The notes: generated by a model from the letters alone, not told the origin. A DNA stretch of 64,000 bases from Bacteroidaceae bacterium (GCA_016280445.1 JAEEGS010000038.1:33780-97779); one strand, 5' to 3'; numbered from the stretch's first letter, positions 1 through 8,830 are shown. A program made the numbers and translations.

Positions 1-3
1 GCA

Positions 4-948
4 ATGAACCAAGCGGATGACTCTGTTGATGATATGGAAAGTCCTGATCAATTTCTCACACCTATAGAATCATCTGAAGAACCTACACATGAATCTGCCG
101 ATGCTTCAATGTTATTAAATATTGAAGATTCTGTTACTGCTGCCCCCGATAATGTCGAGCCTGAGCCTTCTATACATTCACCATCTTTTGACACTACGGC
201 AATTGAAATTCCACGTACCATAAGGGCTACCTCTGAACAGATTCTCAAACGAATAGGTTATACTACGTCGTATAACAAACAAACAAAATGTCCAAACTGG
301 GTAGCATGGCATCTGACAAAAGAACATACAGATGGTCCATATCACAGGTCTGGCGTTCCTTATATGGATAATCGAGGAAATGCAATTGGAATTTCACCAT
401 TCAACCCTGACATAGTTCGTGGTGATTATATCGAGGACTTGCAGGCTTCAAAGCCACGTCAGGAACACAGTGACTGGATGGAACATCCTGCTCTTATCGA
501 ACATGGCCATATGTGCCCTGCCGCTGACAGTAAATGGAGCAAGGAAGTGATAAACCAGTCCTTTTTGCTTACCAACATGTGCCCACAAGACGGAAATTTG
601 AATGGCGGCGATTGGGCCGAGCTCGAAAATCGTTGCCGAGGATGGGCAAGACAATATGGCGATATTTATATAGTTGCTGGTCCAATTTTCGAGAACGGTG
701 TATCTAAAACAATGGGTAAGAACAAGATTGGCATACCTGATGCTTTCTTTAAGGTGGTTTTGCGTTTAGGTAAGAACCCTAAAGCATTAGGCTTTATTTA
801 CCCAAACAACGGAACACACCATGCAATGAAAGAGTATGTATATTCAGTGGATGAAGTGGAAGGGATTACAGGCTTCGATTTCTTTCACAGACTACCAGAT
901 GAGATGGAGAATGAAATAGAAAGAATAAGCAACATAAAAGAATGGTAA
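4..948 (+). CDS. DNA/RNA non-specific endonuclease (NUC family), start possibly upstream of window
   Basis: Cleaves DNA and RNA through a His-metal site, as in Serratia nuclease. The nuclease domain covers about residues 85-310. The His motif is EHGHMCPA (residues 166-173, H169 the likely general base); the usual DRGH has become EHGH. The metal-site block follows, with N200 in LNGGDW and E208 in the LEN segment, and then YIVAGPIFE. Residues 1-75 are acidic, Ser/Pro-rich and look disordered, and there is no signal peptide. The reading frame is open through the first three bases of the window, so the true N-terminus, perhaps with an export signal, may lie outside. The family assignment is firm. 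The role, whether secreted nutrient nuclease, toxin or part of an accessory island, cannot be decided here. Confidence 0.85.
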   Translation: MNQADDSVDDMESPDQFLTPIESSEEPTHESADASMLLNIEDSVTAAPDNVEPEPSIHSPSFDTTAIEIPRTIRATSEQILKRIGYTTSYNKQTKCPNWVAWHLTKEHTDGPYHRSGVPYMDNRGNAIGISPFNPDIVRGDYIEDLQASKPRQEHSDWMEHPALIEHGHMCPAADSKWSKEVINQSFLLTNMCPQDGNLNGGDWAELENRCRGWARQYGDIYIVAGPIFENGVSKTMGKNKIGIPDAFFKVVLRLGKNPKALGFIYPNNGTHHAMKEYVYSVDEVEGITGFDFFHRLPDEMENEIERISNIKEW

Positions 949-1088
949 TATGACAAGAATGTCTTTGCCTTTTGCTAAGTGTTTTGTTTATCAGTAACTC
1001 ATGTAACCCCGTGCCTGTTGAACAAGAAAACCACTAAGACAGATTACAATCATGATAAATGATTAAAAAGATAATGATATAAACAATT

Positions 1089-1955
1089 ATGGATGAGAAA
1101 GAACTGAAGGAGATATTTGAGTTTCTGCAAGGAGCTGGGGCGAACCCTCAGTTGTGTGATACGGAGGTGCCTTGTTTTGAGACATCGGTGAGAGCTGGCT
1201 TGCCTACGGAGAACTGGGCAGAAGAGGCGTTTGTGGAGATGATGTCGTTGCCGAGGAAGATGTTGGTGTCGAATCCTGCCATGATTGTGGACGTGAACGG
1301 GGATTCGATGGTGGATGCTGGCATCAGCGATGGTGACAGGGTGCTGGTACTGATGACGCAGCGGTTTCACGATGGTGACATCGTGGTGGCGAGGATTGAC
1401 GATTGCTACACGGTGAAGTGCTTCTATGAGGACGATGAGGGGAAGCATTGGCTGGTGGCTCAAAATAAGGAGAAGGAGGATGAGTATCATCCTATCTTGT
1501 TGGAGGAGCAGGAGAATGTGCAGGTGTATGGTGTGGTGGCGTTTGTGATGAGGGCTGAACTTCGTGTGCCGACTCGCAACCTCCGACGACTGGTGAGCAA
1601 GGAGAAGGAGGAGAGAAGGAAGAATGAGGCGGTGCCTGAATGGAAGGTGAGGAGAACCATTAGGGAGATTGCAGGGGAGATTGAGGTGAGCCGATTGTGG
1701 TTTGCGGTGTATAAGATGATGGTGGACTTGAGCGTGGTGGATGATGGCGACATTGACGGCTTCTGCCAGATGGTGAGGGAGGAAGTGCCGAATCATGGGC
1801 ATTTGCCTGTGACGAAAGACTTGCAGCGCATGGAGGTGGATAGCTTCGCGAGGTCGGTGGTGCTGTGGGACGAGAAAGATGCACCCGTGAAGGGCACTCG
1901 CTTTAAGCAATACAAGGAAATAGCCCGAAAAACGGAGATTTTATTGATGCGGTGA
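1089..1955 (+). CDS. UmuD/LexA-like S24 autoprotease with an extra C-terminal domain
   Basis: Residues 30-155 match the S24 peptidase fold. The catalytic Ser is S73 in GDSMVDAGI and the catalytic Lys is K110 in YTVKCFY. Their spacing of 37 equals that of UmuD S60-K97. A candidate self-cleavage dipeptide A36-G37 (RAGLP) lies 37 residues before the Ser, matching UmuD C24-G25. There is no N-terminal helix-turn-helix, so this is not an ordinary LexA or phage CI repressor. Residues 165-288 form a basic, helical extension that I do not recognise; it could bind DNA or a partner. RecA-stimulated cleavage is an inference from the family. The gene precedes a repeat block and a primase-like gene, and its stop codon overlaps the first repeat. 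Confidence 0.8.
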   Translation: MDEKELKEIFEFLQGAGANPQLCDTEVPCFETSVRAGLPTENWAEEAFVEMMSLPRKMLVSNPAMIVDVNGDSMVDAGISDGDRVLVLMTQRFHDGDIVVARIDDCYTVKCFYEDDEGKHWLVAQNKEKEDEYHPILLEEQENVQVYGVVAFVMRAELRVPTRNLRRLVSKEKEERRKNEAVPEWKVRRTIREIAGEIEVSRLWFAVYKMMVDLSVVDDGDIDGFCQMVREEVPNHGHLPVTKDLQRMEVDSFARSVVLWDEKDAPVKGTRFKQYKEIARKTEILLMR

Positions 1956-2092
1956 AAGTTTTAGGCTAAAAGTGAAAGTTTGGGGCAAAAACTTTCACAA
2001 ACTTTCACCAAAATGAGGCAATTTTAGGCAAAACTTTCACCAAGGGCGGTTGAAGGGGTAAAACTTTCACCCAAACTTTCACAAACTTTCAC
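1952..2092. repeat. Eight AACTTTCAC 9-mers, two inverted and six direct
   Basis: GTGAAAGTT lies at 1952-1960 and 1972-1980. AACTTTCAC lies at 1990-1998, 2000-2008, 2032-2040, 2062-2070, 2074-2082 and 2084-2092. All eight are exact. Start-to-start distances are 20, 18, 10, 32, 30, 12 and 10 bases, mostly near multiples of one helical turn. The pair 1972-1980/1990-1998 can form a 9-bp hairpin with a 9-base loop. The layout resembles an iteron array or a multi-site operator. Which one is inference. Confidence 0.85.
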
Positions 2093-2123
2093 CCGATGAG
2101 GATTTTCTTCATCGGGCTTTTTT
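2092..2123 (+). terminator. Rho-independent terminator after the S24 gene
   Basis: CCCGATGA (2092-2099) pairs with TCATCGGG (2109-2116) across a 9-base loop, followed by C and six T. The last 9-mer of the repeat block touches the stem. It should separate the S24 gene from the genes that follow. Confidence 0.85.
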
Positions 2124-2130
2124 ATGTCCG

Positions 2131-2138
2131 TACCTTTG
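2131..2138 (+). promoter_or_regulatory. TACCTTTG -7 box for the 2.2-5.4 kb genes
   Basis: This is an exact Bacteroidetes -7 element just after the terminator and 60 bases before the next start codon. No TTTG is seen at the usual distance upstream. Confidence 0.5.
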
Positions 2139-2155
2139 CAAACGAAAACCTCGAT

Positions 2156-2187
2156 AAAGGTTAAAGTTTAAAGGTTAAAGTTTAAAG
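2156..2187 (+). repeat. 14-base tandem repeat in the leader of the next gene
   Basis: Two exact copies of AAAGGTTAAAGTTT (2156-2169, 2170-2183) are followed by the start of a third. A similar motif (GTTTAACGGTTAAAGGTTAAAG) lies just before the primase-like gene at about 2999-3019. It is AT-rich and of unknown role. Confidence 0.7.
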
Positions 2188-2198
2188 TAAAAAACAAG

Positions 2199-2540
2199 AT
2201 GAAGAAAGCTAAGTTTACATTGAACGATTTCGGGGTGCGAATCAAGAAGTGCTGCGCCTCGTGCGAATGGAAAGTTGAGACAAGGTTGCAGACGAAGCGA
2301 TGCTGTACGAAGTTGAAAAAGGATGTAAGTCCGTGCGACTGCTGCAAATGTTGGAAGATGAGCCAACAAATGATGGAGGTGCGCAAGTCGGTGGGGCAAA
2401 TCAAGCGGAGAGAGTACCAGCTGTTCCTCTTGCAGATTCGCGAGAGAGAGATGAAAGAGGGTGTGGAGGAAGGACGCGATGTGATGGACATTCGAGCAGA
2501 ATATGAAAGCCAATACGGCTCCATATATATGAACTTTTAA
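2199..2540 (+). CDS. Small Cys-rich protein of unknown function
   Basis: A 113-residue protein that I do not recognise. Nine cysteines fall within residues 15-50, as CCASC, RCC and PCDCCKC clusters, followed by a charged helical tail. This suggests one or two zinc sites, though no known zinc-finger spacing is matched. The C-terminal half is rich in Glu, Arg and Met. It starts 60 bases after a TACCTTTG box and is followed by another small unknown gene and the primase-like gene, so it is probably part of that cassette. Coding character rests on its placement between co-directional genes and the absence of a better frame. Confidence 0.55.
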   Translation: MKKAKFTLNDFGVRIKKCCASCEWKVETRLQTKRCCTKLKKDVSPCDCCKCWKMSQQMMEVRKSVGQIKRREYQLFLLQIREREMKEGVEEGRDVMDIRAEYESQYGSIYMNF

Positions 2541-2629
2541 TTATTCAACCTGAGTTGAAGTGAGGAATTTTTCACGTGAATAAGCTGGCCAGCAATTCCA
2601 AACTTCTCCTCACAAAACAACTCACAATT

Positions 2630-3010
2630 ATGAAAAAGTATTTAAGCAACAAGACAATTCAGAGAGAGGTAACGGTGGAAGGAACGATGACTTTCGCCAA
2701 GTTGGAAAACGGACTTCACACGAGCGACTTTGTGTGCTGCGAGAACGTGCAGATGGAGGCTTTCTCCGGCAAGTGCAAGGTGCAGATTATGCGCGACGGC
2801 AACGTGTACATCACGGAACTGCCGAAGCGATTCCGCAACACGCCCATCTTCCGAGAGGACAACAGCTCGCTCAGCCTGGGAATGAACGGGAAATACTACT
2901 TCGTGTTCACGCTGGATGAGGGTCGCGAGGAGGAACTGCCGGAGCTGCTGGTGAGACAGGCGAAGGCGATTGCGAGGAAAGTGATTGACAGTTTAGAGTT
3001 TAACGGTTAA
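2630..3010 (+). CDS. Hypothetical protein preceding the primase-like gene
   Basis: A 126-residue soluble protein with no family I recognise. The frame is open from 2576, but the start at 2630 (MKKYLSNKTIQREV) gives a more usual N-terminus. The body looks like an alternating beta-strand domain (VEGTMTFAKLENG, CKVQIMRDGNVYITELP, KYYFVFTLDEG), followed by a C-terminal helix (ELLVRQAKAIARKVIDSL). It lies 12 bases before the primase-like gene in the same direction, so co-transcription is likely. In other Bacteroidales this position next to VirE_N/DUF3987 genes often holds small unknown proteins; no homology is claimed. Confidence 0.6.
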   Translation: MKKYLSNKTIQREVTVEGTMTFAKLENGLHTSDFVCCENVQMEAFSGKCKVQIMRDGNVYITELPKRFRNTPIFREDNSSLSLGMNGKYYFVFTLDEGREEELPELLVRQAKAIARKVIDSLEFNG

Positions 3011-3022
3011 AGGTTAAAGACG

Positions 3023-5398
3023 ATGAGCGTACACATGATTTATTATAAGGACGGGGCGAAAATGATGCGCCCTGTCCACACACGTGAGCAGTATCTGGCT
3101 CTGCGTGGAAGTGCTCAGCAGAAGGAGACGCTGAAGGCTGTTCGTGAGGGTGACGAGAAGGCGAAGAGCCGTCTGGTGCAGATGAACTACTCGTGCTTGC
3201 CTAATGAGGATGGCCACCTGAAGGGCTGCACCAAGATGAGCACCAGCGTAGGCATGGACATCGACCACATCAAACCCGAGGAGATGCCAGCGCTGAAGGA
3301 ACGCATCCTCAGCAAGAAAGACGAACTGGGCTTGCTGATGCTGGAGGAGAGCGCACGAAAGCAGGGGTATCACCTGGTGTTCAAGCGTAAACCTGAGTTG
3401 AATCAGGAGGAGAACCTGAAGTGGGCAAGCGAGGTGCTGGAGGTGGAGTTCGACAAAGGCGCGAAGGACATCACGCGGGTGTTCTTCACGACGACGGAGA
3501 CGGAACTGATTTATCTCGACGATGAGATATTTGAGAAGAAAGAGACCCTCTCCCCAGCCCTCCCCCGTAATGGGGAGGGAGACCATGCGGGGTCTTTGTC
3601 ATTAGGAAACAAGCCGGATGGTTCTCCCCATTATGGGGGTAGCGACCGAGAAACGGAGAGACTAAATGTCTCTACGTCGGGAGCGACCGAGGCAAGTGCT
3701 CTTGCTGAGGACGGGCAAGTCCGTCAGGACAGAGAGGGTCTTTACTACAACGGGATTCTCTTTTCGGACATCGTGGCGAAGTATTGGGAGCTGTTCAACG
3801 ACGGAAAGGAGCCTGTGGATGGCGACAGGAACGTGCTGACGTTCGAGCTGGCTGTGACGCTCCGCAGCATCTGCGGATATTCGCTGGAGAAGATGATGCA
3901 GATCATCCCGAACTACTGGCTGCCGGAACACGAGCGCAGCGAGGCTCTCCCCATTACGGGGGAGCGGGGAGAGGGTCTTGACCTTGAGTGGCGCAAGACC
4001 ATCGAGAATGCGCTGAAGGAGCCGAAGAAGGGGATGCCTTTCCGACTGAAGCAGGTGCTGGCCGCGCTGAAATCGACCGCTGCGGTGAAGGCTTGTGGCG
4101 GCACGCTGACTACACCTCCTCCGATGCCGAAGAAGTTGCCGCCACTTGTAAAGTTGTTGACGAAGAACGTGCCCTGGTTCTACAAGCCTGCTGTGGCGAA
4201 TGCGGTGTTCCCAGCGTTGGGTGCCCACCTGCACGGAGTGAAGTTCCGCTACTGGGACAACGTGGAGCATGAGGCAACCTTCATGAACGTGCTGATTGGC
4301 CGTCAGAGCATCGGCAAGGGCACCATCAAGAAGCCTATCGAGTACATCATGGAGGACATCAAGCAGCGCGACATCCCCAACCGCCAGCGTGAGGCCGATT
4401 GGAAGCAGAAGAATCCGGGAGCGAAGCAGAAGAAAGACCCGCGTCCGACAGACATCTGCATCCAGATGCTCATTGACAACCTGACAGATGCGGTCTTCAA
4501 CCAGCGCATCATCGATGCCCACAACAACGGCCAGCGTTTCATCTACACGATTGTCGATGAGATTGAGGGCTTGAAGAAGGTGACCTCGAAGGGAACGGTA
4601 GATGAAGTGGGCTTGCTGATTCGCAAGGCATTTGACAACTCCGATGCCGGTCAGGAGCGTGTGGGAGCGGATTCGGTATCAGGAATCGCCCCCCTAAGAT
4701 GGAACTTCAACGCCTCGACCACCCCTCCCAATGCCCGCAAGTTCTTCTTCAAGATGGTGAACGACGGAACCGTGAGCCGACTGGATGTCTCGACCATTAT
4801 CAAGGCGGATGATGACGATGACACGGCTCCTATCTTGGGCATCTACGACCATCAGTTCGCGAATGAGCTGAAGCCCTACATCGACCGTCTGGAGGCTGCC
4901 AGCGGCTTGATAGAGTGCCCACAGGCCAAACGTCTGTCGCTCGAGATGAAGAAGGAGAACGGCGATGCGGCCAAGCTCTACGACTCGGAAGCGTACAGGG
5001 TGCTCTCTTATCGCGCCAACGTGATTGCCTGGCTGAAAGGGATGGTGCTCTATGTGGCGCACGACTACAAATGGTCGAAGGAGATAGCCGAGTTCGTCCG
5101 CTGGAGCCAGCAGTACAACCTCTGGTGCAAGATGCTCTACTTCGGTCAGCAACTGGAGAAGGAACTGCGCGAGGAAGTGGAGATTCAGCGTCAGTCGGGG
5201 CCACAAAACCTGCTGGAGCTGTTGCCCGACGAGTTCTCGAAGGAGCAGTATCGTCTGATGCGGCAGCAGCAAGGGCGAGGCGGTGACGGTGAAAGCACCC
5301 TGCGTGTCTGGGCAAAGAGAGGGTATATCTTCTTTGACAACACTTCCAGCTGCTATTGCAAGACGGAGGAATATAAACGAACTAAGGCGAGAGTGTAG
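3023..5398 (+). CDS. VirE_N (BT4734-like) / DUF3987 primase-helicase-like protein
   Basis: A 791-residue protein. The N-terminal part (about 15-175) matches the BT4734-like VirE_N domain, including TSVGMDIDHI and the YHLVFKRKPE stretch. The C-terminal half (about 375-760) matches DUF3987, a P-loop ATPase family related to phage and plasmid replication proteins. The Walker A-like loop is GRQSIGKGT (residues 426-434) and the Walker B-like strand is IYTIVDE (507-513). Residues about 174-235 and 308-319 are translated GC-rich palindromes (SPALPRNGEG, GNKPDGSPHYGG, ALPITGERGEG) and look like in-frame insertions into a linker. The role is inferred: replication or mobilisation of the surrounding element. 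VirE_N proteins are common and often multi-copy in Bacteroides, with no settled function. Confidence 0.8.
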   Translation: MSVHMIYYKDGAKMMRPVHTREQYLALRGSAQQKETLKAVREGDEKAKSRLVQMNYSCLPNEDGHLKGCTKMSTSVGMDIDHIKPEEMPALKERILSKKDELGLLMLEESARKQGYHLVFKRKPELNQEENLKWASEVLEVEFDKGAKDITRVFFTTTETELIYLDDEIFEKKETLSPALPRNGEGDHAGSLSLGNKPDGSPHYGGSDRETERLNVSTSGATEASALAEDGQVRQDREGLYYNGILFSDIVAKYWELFNDGKEPVDGDRNVLTFELAVTLRSICGYSLEKMMQIIPNYWLPEHERSEALPITGERGEGLDLEWRKTIENALKEPKKGMPFRLKQVLAALKSTAAVKACGGTLTTPPPMPKKLPPLVKLLTKNVPWFYKPAVANAVFPALGAHLHGVKFRYWDNVEHEATFMNVLIGRQSIGKGTIKKPIEYIMEDIKQRDIPNRQREADWKQKNPGAKQKKDPRPTDICIQMLIDNLTDAVFNQRIIDAHNNGQRFIYTIVDEIEGLKKVTSKGTVDEVGLLIRKAFDNSDAGQERVGADSVSGIAPLRWNFNASTTPPNARKFFFKMVNDGTVSRLDVSTIIKADDDDDTAPILGIYDHQFANELKPYIDRLEAASGLIECPQAKRLSLEMKKENGDAAKLYDSEAYRVLSYRANVIAWLKGMVLYVAHDYKWSKEIAEFVRWSQQYNLWCKMLYFGQQLEKELREEVEIQRQSGPQNLLELLPDEFSKEQYRLMRQQQGRGGDGESTLRVWAKRGYIFFDNTSSCYCKTEEYKRTKARV
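3543..3580. repeat. GC-rich palindromic element, copy A, inside the DUF3987 gene
   Basis: It begins with AGACCCTCTCCCC (3543-3555) and contains CCCTCCCC..GGGGAGGG. It is an inverted copy of the element at 3944-3979: the 13-base end AGACCCTCTCCCC is the exact reverse complement of GGGGAGAGGGTCT at the far end of that copy. A third palindrome, CCCCATTATGGGG, and a CCGGATGG core lie at about 3613-3640. Confidence 0.75.
3944..3979. repeat. GC-rich palindromic element, copy B, inside the DUF3987 gene
   Basis: It contains CTCTCCCCATTACGGGGGAG and ends in GGGGAGAGGGTCTT. It is the inverted partner of the 3543-3580 copy, about 400 bases away, and is read in frame as ALPITGERGEGL. Confidence 0.75.
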
Positions 5399-5399
5399 C

Positions 5400-5426
5400 G
5401 TTACAGTTGTTACAGTTGTTACAGTT
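5400..5426 (+). repeat. 9-base tandem repeat GTTACAGTT, three copies
   Basis: Three exact copies begin one base after the stop codon of the DUF3987 gene. They are followed by AACGATAAC-type repeats to about 5460 and a CCGTCCGGAT core at about 5462-5471. The GTTACAnnn unit also occurs in the 24.4 kb array. Confidence 0.8.
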
Positions 5427-5537
5427 AATAATAACCTTAACGATAACCATAACGATAACAACCGTCCGGATAGTGGTTAAGGTTTGGCTAAGGTTTCCTA
5501 GCCGAATGGTATTATACATTATAAATTATACATTATC

Positions 5538-5981
5538 ATGCTACCAAGAGGAATCAGAAACAACAATCCGCTGAACATCCGCAGAAGCAAGGATCAGTGG
5601 AAGGGAATGGAAGAGGTGCAGACTGACCGCGCCTTCGTACAGTTCAAGGCAATGGAATGGGGCTACAGAGCCGCCTTCCTACTGCTGAGGACATATCGAG
5701 TGAAGTACAAACGTTACTCCGTGCGCACCATCATCGAGCGGTGGGCACCTGAGAATGAGAACCACACGCAGGCGTACATCGACCGGGTGTGCAAGGAGAT
5801 GGGTGTGCCGCCCCACTTCATCCTGAACATCGGCAGCCTCGACGAGGAGGACACCTACTGGGCGTGCGAACTCGCCCGAGCGATGGTGCTGGTGGAGAAC
5901 GGCAACAAGTATGCCCACCTCATCAAGAGGGAGGACATCCGGAAAGGCTATGCGCTGGCGTTTGAGCCTCCCGACCACTAA
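5538..5981 (+). CDS. P5-like lytic (muramidase-type) protein
   Basis: A 147-residue protein resembling the structural protein P5 / phage lysozyme-like family. The N-terminus has the hallmark RGIRNNNPLNIR, then FVQFKAMEWGYRAAFLLLRTY and ERWAPENENHTQAYIDRVCKEMGV. Members of this group are thought to cut peptidoglycan and are encoded in phage and integrated elements, often beside VirE_N/DUF3987 genes in Bacteroidales. There is no signal peptide, so export would need a holin or another route, neither of which is seen. It is separated from the DUF3987 gene by 140 bases of low-complexity repeats. The family call is confident; the biological role is inferred. Confidence 0.75.
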   Translation: MLPRGIRNNNPLNIRRSKDQWKGMEEVQTDRAFVQFKAMEWGYRAAFLLLRTYRVKYKRYSVRTIIERWAPENENHTQAYIDRVCKEMGVPPHFILNIGSLDEEDTYWACELARAMVLVENGNKYAHLIKREDIRKGYALAFEPPDH

Positions 5982-6024
5982 AGGGGATGAAACTGTGAGT
6001 AAATGAACAATTAACGATTAACAA

Positions 6025-6060
6025 CGCATCCGATGCTGATGGATACACGGCTCGGATGCG
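6025..6060. repeat. 9-base inverted repeat CGCATCCGA/TCGGATGCG
   Basis: The arms at 6025-6033 and 6052-6060 are exact, with an 18-base loop. It lies between the lysozyme gene and a terminator. No T-run follows, so it is not itself a terminator. Confidence 0.6.
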
Positions 6061-6078
6061 GATGTGCATGTTACAAAA

Positions 6079-6115
6079 AAAAGTCTCCCGCATTCACAGA
6101 ACACGGGAGACTTTT
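6079..6115. terminator. Bidirectional rho-independent terminator
   Basis: AAAAGTCTCCCG (6079-6090) pairs with CGGGAGACTTTT (6104-6115) across a 13-base loop. It closes the accessory cassette before mutS. Confidence 0.85.
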
Positions 6116-6144
6116 CAATTATCCTATAAAAACCTGTCCGTGCA

Positions 6145-6177
6145 TTTGGTGAGATGGAAGAAAAAGTGTTACCTTTG
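6145..6177 (+). promoter_or_regulatory. mutS promoter
   Basis: TTTG (6145-6148), 21 bases, TACCTTTG (6170-6177), and the mutS start 25 bases on. It fits the Bacteroidetes sigma consensus. Confidence 0.75.
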
Positions 6178-6202
6178 TAGGCAAATGAATTGACAACAGA
6201 AT

Positions 6203-8830
6203 ATGGCGAAGAAGGAAGAACTCACCCCGATGATGAAACAGTTTTACGATTTCAAGGCAAAGCACCCCGATGCCTTGCTGCTGTTTCGTTGCGGTGACTT
6301 CTATGAGACATACAACGAGGATGCCAGTGTGGCGGCTGAGATTCTGGGCATCACGCTGACGAAGCGGAGCAGTGTGGCGGGCACCTCGGCCAGCGGAACG
6401 GCTATGGCGGGCTTCCCCTATCATGCGCTGGATTCGTATCTGCCCAAACTCATCCGGGCAGGCAAGCGTGTGGCCATCTGCGACCAACTGGAGGACCCGA
6501 AACTGACGAAGAAGTTGGTGAAGCGCGGTATCACGGAGTTGGTGACCCCAGGTGTGGCGCTGACTGACAACGTGCTGAACACCAAGGAGAACAACTTCCT
6601 GGCTTCCGTCCACTTTGGCAAGTCGGCCTGTGGTGTGGCATTGCTCGACATCTCGACGGGCGAATTTCTCTGTGCCGAGGGGACAACCGACTATGTGGAC
6701 AAGCTCCTCACCAACTTCTCTCCCAAGGAGGTGCTCTTCGAGCGCGGCAAACGCCCCATGTTCGAAGGCAACTTCGGCAGCAAGTTCTTCACCTACGAAC
6801 TGGACGACTGGATTTACACCGACGATGCGGCACGGAAGAAACTCTTGGCACACTTCGGCACCAAGAACCTGAAGGGATACGGTGTGGAGCATCTCAAAAA
6901 TGGTGTTGTGGCCGCTGGAGCCGTGCTCTTCTATCTGGAACAGACCCTGCACACACACATCTCGCACATCCGCAACATCCGTCAGATAGAGGAAAACCGC
7001 TATGTGAGGATGGATAAGTTCACGGTGAGGAGCCTGGAACTCCTCGGCTCGATGAACGAAGGCGGCAACAGCCTCTTGTCAGTTCTCGACAAGACGATTA
7101 GCCCGATGGGCGCGCGTCTGCTGCGAAGATGGTTAGTGTTCCCCCTGAAGGAAATCAAGCCCATCGTGGAACGCCAAAACGTGGTGGAGCACTTCTTCCG
7201 CGAACCCGAACTGCGCGACGGCATCGAAGAATTGCTGCATCAGATAGGCGACTTGGAGCGCATCGCCAGCAAGGTGGCGGTGGGCAGAGTGAACCCCCGC
7301 GAGATGGTGCAGTTGATGTTGGCGCTGGATGCGATAGAACCCATCAAGAACCTCTGCCAGGCCACCGACAGCGAGAGCCTGCAGCGCCTGGGCGAGCAGT
7401 TGGATGCCTGCATCCCTCTGCGCGACCGCATCAGAAAGGAGTTGAACCCCTCGCCGCCTATTCTGGTGAACAAGGGCAACGTCATCGCCAACGGTGTGAA
7501 TGCCGAACTCGATGAACTGCGGCAAATCGCCTATTCAGGCAAGGACTATCTCCTGCAAATCCAGCAACGTGAGGCAGAAGCCACGGGCATACAGAGCCTG
7601 AAAATCGGCTTCAACAACGTGTTTGGCTACTATATGGAAGTGCGCAACACCTACAAGGATATGGTGCCGCAAGATTGGATTCGCAAGCAGACCTTGACCC
7701 AGGCGGAGCGCTACATCACCCAAGAACTGAAGGAATACGAAGAGAAGATTCTGGGAGCGGAAGAGAAGATTCTTTCGCTGGAGATGAGGCTTTTCAGCGA
7801 GTTGGTGGTGGCGGCGGCCGACTACATCCCGCAGATACAGACAGATGCCGCATTGATTGGAAAGATAGATTGCCTCCTCTCATTCGCCATCGCCGCAAAG
7901 GAATACCGATACAACCGACCTGTGGTGGACGAGAGTATGGTCATCGACATCAAGCAGGGGCGTCACCCCGTGATTGAAAGGCAGATGCCGGTGGGCGAGG
8001 AGTATGTGGCCAATGACCTCTACCTCGACTCCGACAAGCAGCAAATCATCATCCTCACAGGTCCCAACATGGCGGGTAAGTCGGCATTGCTCCGACAGAC
8101 GGCCCTCATCACCATTCTGGCGCAGATAGGAAGTTTCGTGCCTGCCGATAGCGCCCGCATCGGATTGACCGATAAGATTTTCACCCGTGTGGGAGCCTCC
8201 GATAACATCTCGGTGGGCGAATCCACTTTCATGGTGGAGATGAACGAGGCGGCCAGCATCCTGAACAACCTGAGCGCCCGCTCGTTGGTGCTCTTCGACG
8301 AACTGGGGCGAGGCACTTCCACCTACGACGGTATCTCCATCGCGTGGTCGATTGTGGAGTACATCCACGAGAACCCGAAGGCGCACGCAAGAACGCTCTT
8401 TGCCACCCACTATCACGAACTGAATGAGATGGAGAAGATGATGCCGAGGGTGAAGAACTTCAACGTAAGTGTGAAGGAAGTAGACGGGCGTGTCATCTTC
8501 ATGCGCAAACTGGTGCCAGGAGGCAGCGAACATTCGTTCGGTATCCATGTGGCGAAGATTGCGGGAATGGTGCCAAGCGTGGTGAAACGCGCTGAGCAGG
8601 TGATGAAAGAACTCGAAGCCAACAACTCAGGCGATGGCATCAGCCGTCCGAAGACAGAAACCATCCAGACGGTGAGCAAGAGCGGCATGCAACTCAGTTT
8701 CTTCCAACTGGACGACCCTGTGCTGTGCCAGATTCGGGACGAAATACTCAATCTCGACATCAACAGCCTCACACCGCTGGAGGCTCTCAACAAACTCAAC
8801 GAAATCAAACGCATTGTACGCGGCAAATAA
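6203..8830 (+). CDS. mutS: DNA mismatch repair protein MutS
   Basis: Recognises base mismatches and small loops, then recruits MutL using ATP. At 875 residues it is the usual length for MutS1. The mismatch-reading Phe-x-Glu motif is F33-Y34-E35 in GDFYET. The connector, lever and clamp domains fill the middle. The ATPase domain holds Walker A GPNMAGKS (about 620-627), then the [14 protein letters not shown] signature, [14 protein letters not shown] (Walker B) and ATHYHEL. The C-terminal helix-turn-helix for dimer and tetramer contact is present. It has its own promoter and is followed 31 bases later by a kinase-fold gene in the same direction. Confidence 0.97.
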   Translation: MAKKEELTPMMKQFYDFKAKHPDALLLFRCGDFYETYNEDASVAAEILGITLTKRSSVAGTSASGTAMAGFPYHALDSYLPKLIRAGKRVAICDQLEDPKLTKKLVKRGITELVTPGVALTDNVLNTKENNFLASVHFGKSACGVALLDISTGEFLCAEGTTDYVDKLLTNFSPKEVLFERGKRPMFEGNFGSKFFTYELDDWIYTDDAARKKLLAHFGTKNLKGYGVEHLKNGVVAAGAVLFYLEQTLHTHISHIRNIRQIEENRYVRMDKFTVRSLELLGSMNEGGNSLLSVLDKTISPMGARLLRRWLVFPLKEIKPIVERQNVVEHFFREPELRDGIEELLHQIGDLERIASKVAVGRVNPREMVQLMLALDAIEPIKNLCQATDSESLQRLGEQLDACIPLRDRIRKELNPSPPILVNKGNVIANGVNAELDELRQIAYSGKDYLLQIQQREAEATGIQSLKIGFNNVFGYYMEVRNTYKDMVPQDWIRKQTLTQAERYITQELKEYEEKILGAEEKILSLEMRLFSELVVAAADYIPQIQTDAALIGKIDCLLSFAIAAKEYRYNRPVVDESMVIDIKQGRHPVIERQMPVGEEYVANDLYLDSDKQQIIILTGPNMAGKSALLRQTALITILAQIGSFVPADSARIGLTDKIFTRVGASDNISVGESTFMVEMNEAASILNNLSARSLVLFDELGRGTSTYDGISIAWSIVEYIHENPKAHARTLFATHYHELNEMEKMMPRVKNFNVSVKEVDGRVIFMRKLVPGGSEHSFGIHVAKIAGMVPSVVKRAEQVMKELEANNSGDGISRPKTETIQTVSKSGMQLSFFQLDDPVLCQIRDEILNLDINSLTPLEALNKLNEIKRIVRGK

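Noticed and set aside
1050..1910. 286-codon minus-strand open frame opposite the S24 gene
   Set aside because: His/Leu/Arg-rich shadow frame with no domain. The S24 catalytic residues are on the plus strand.
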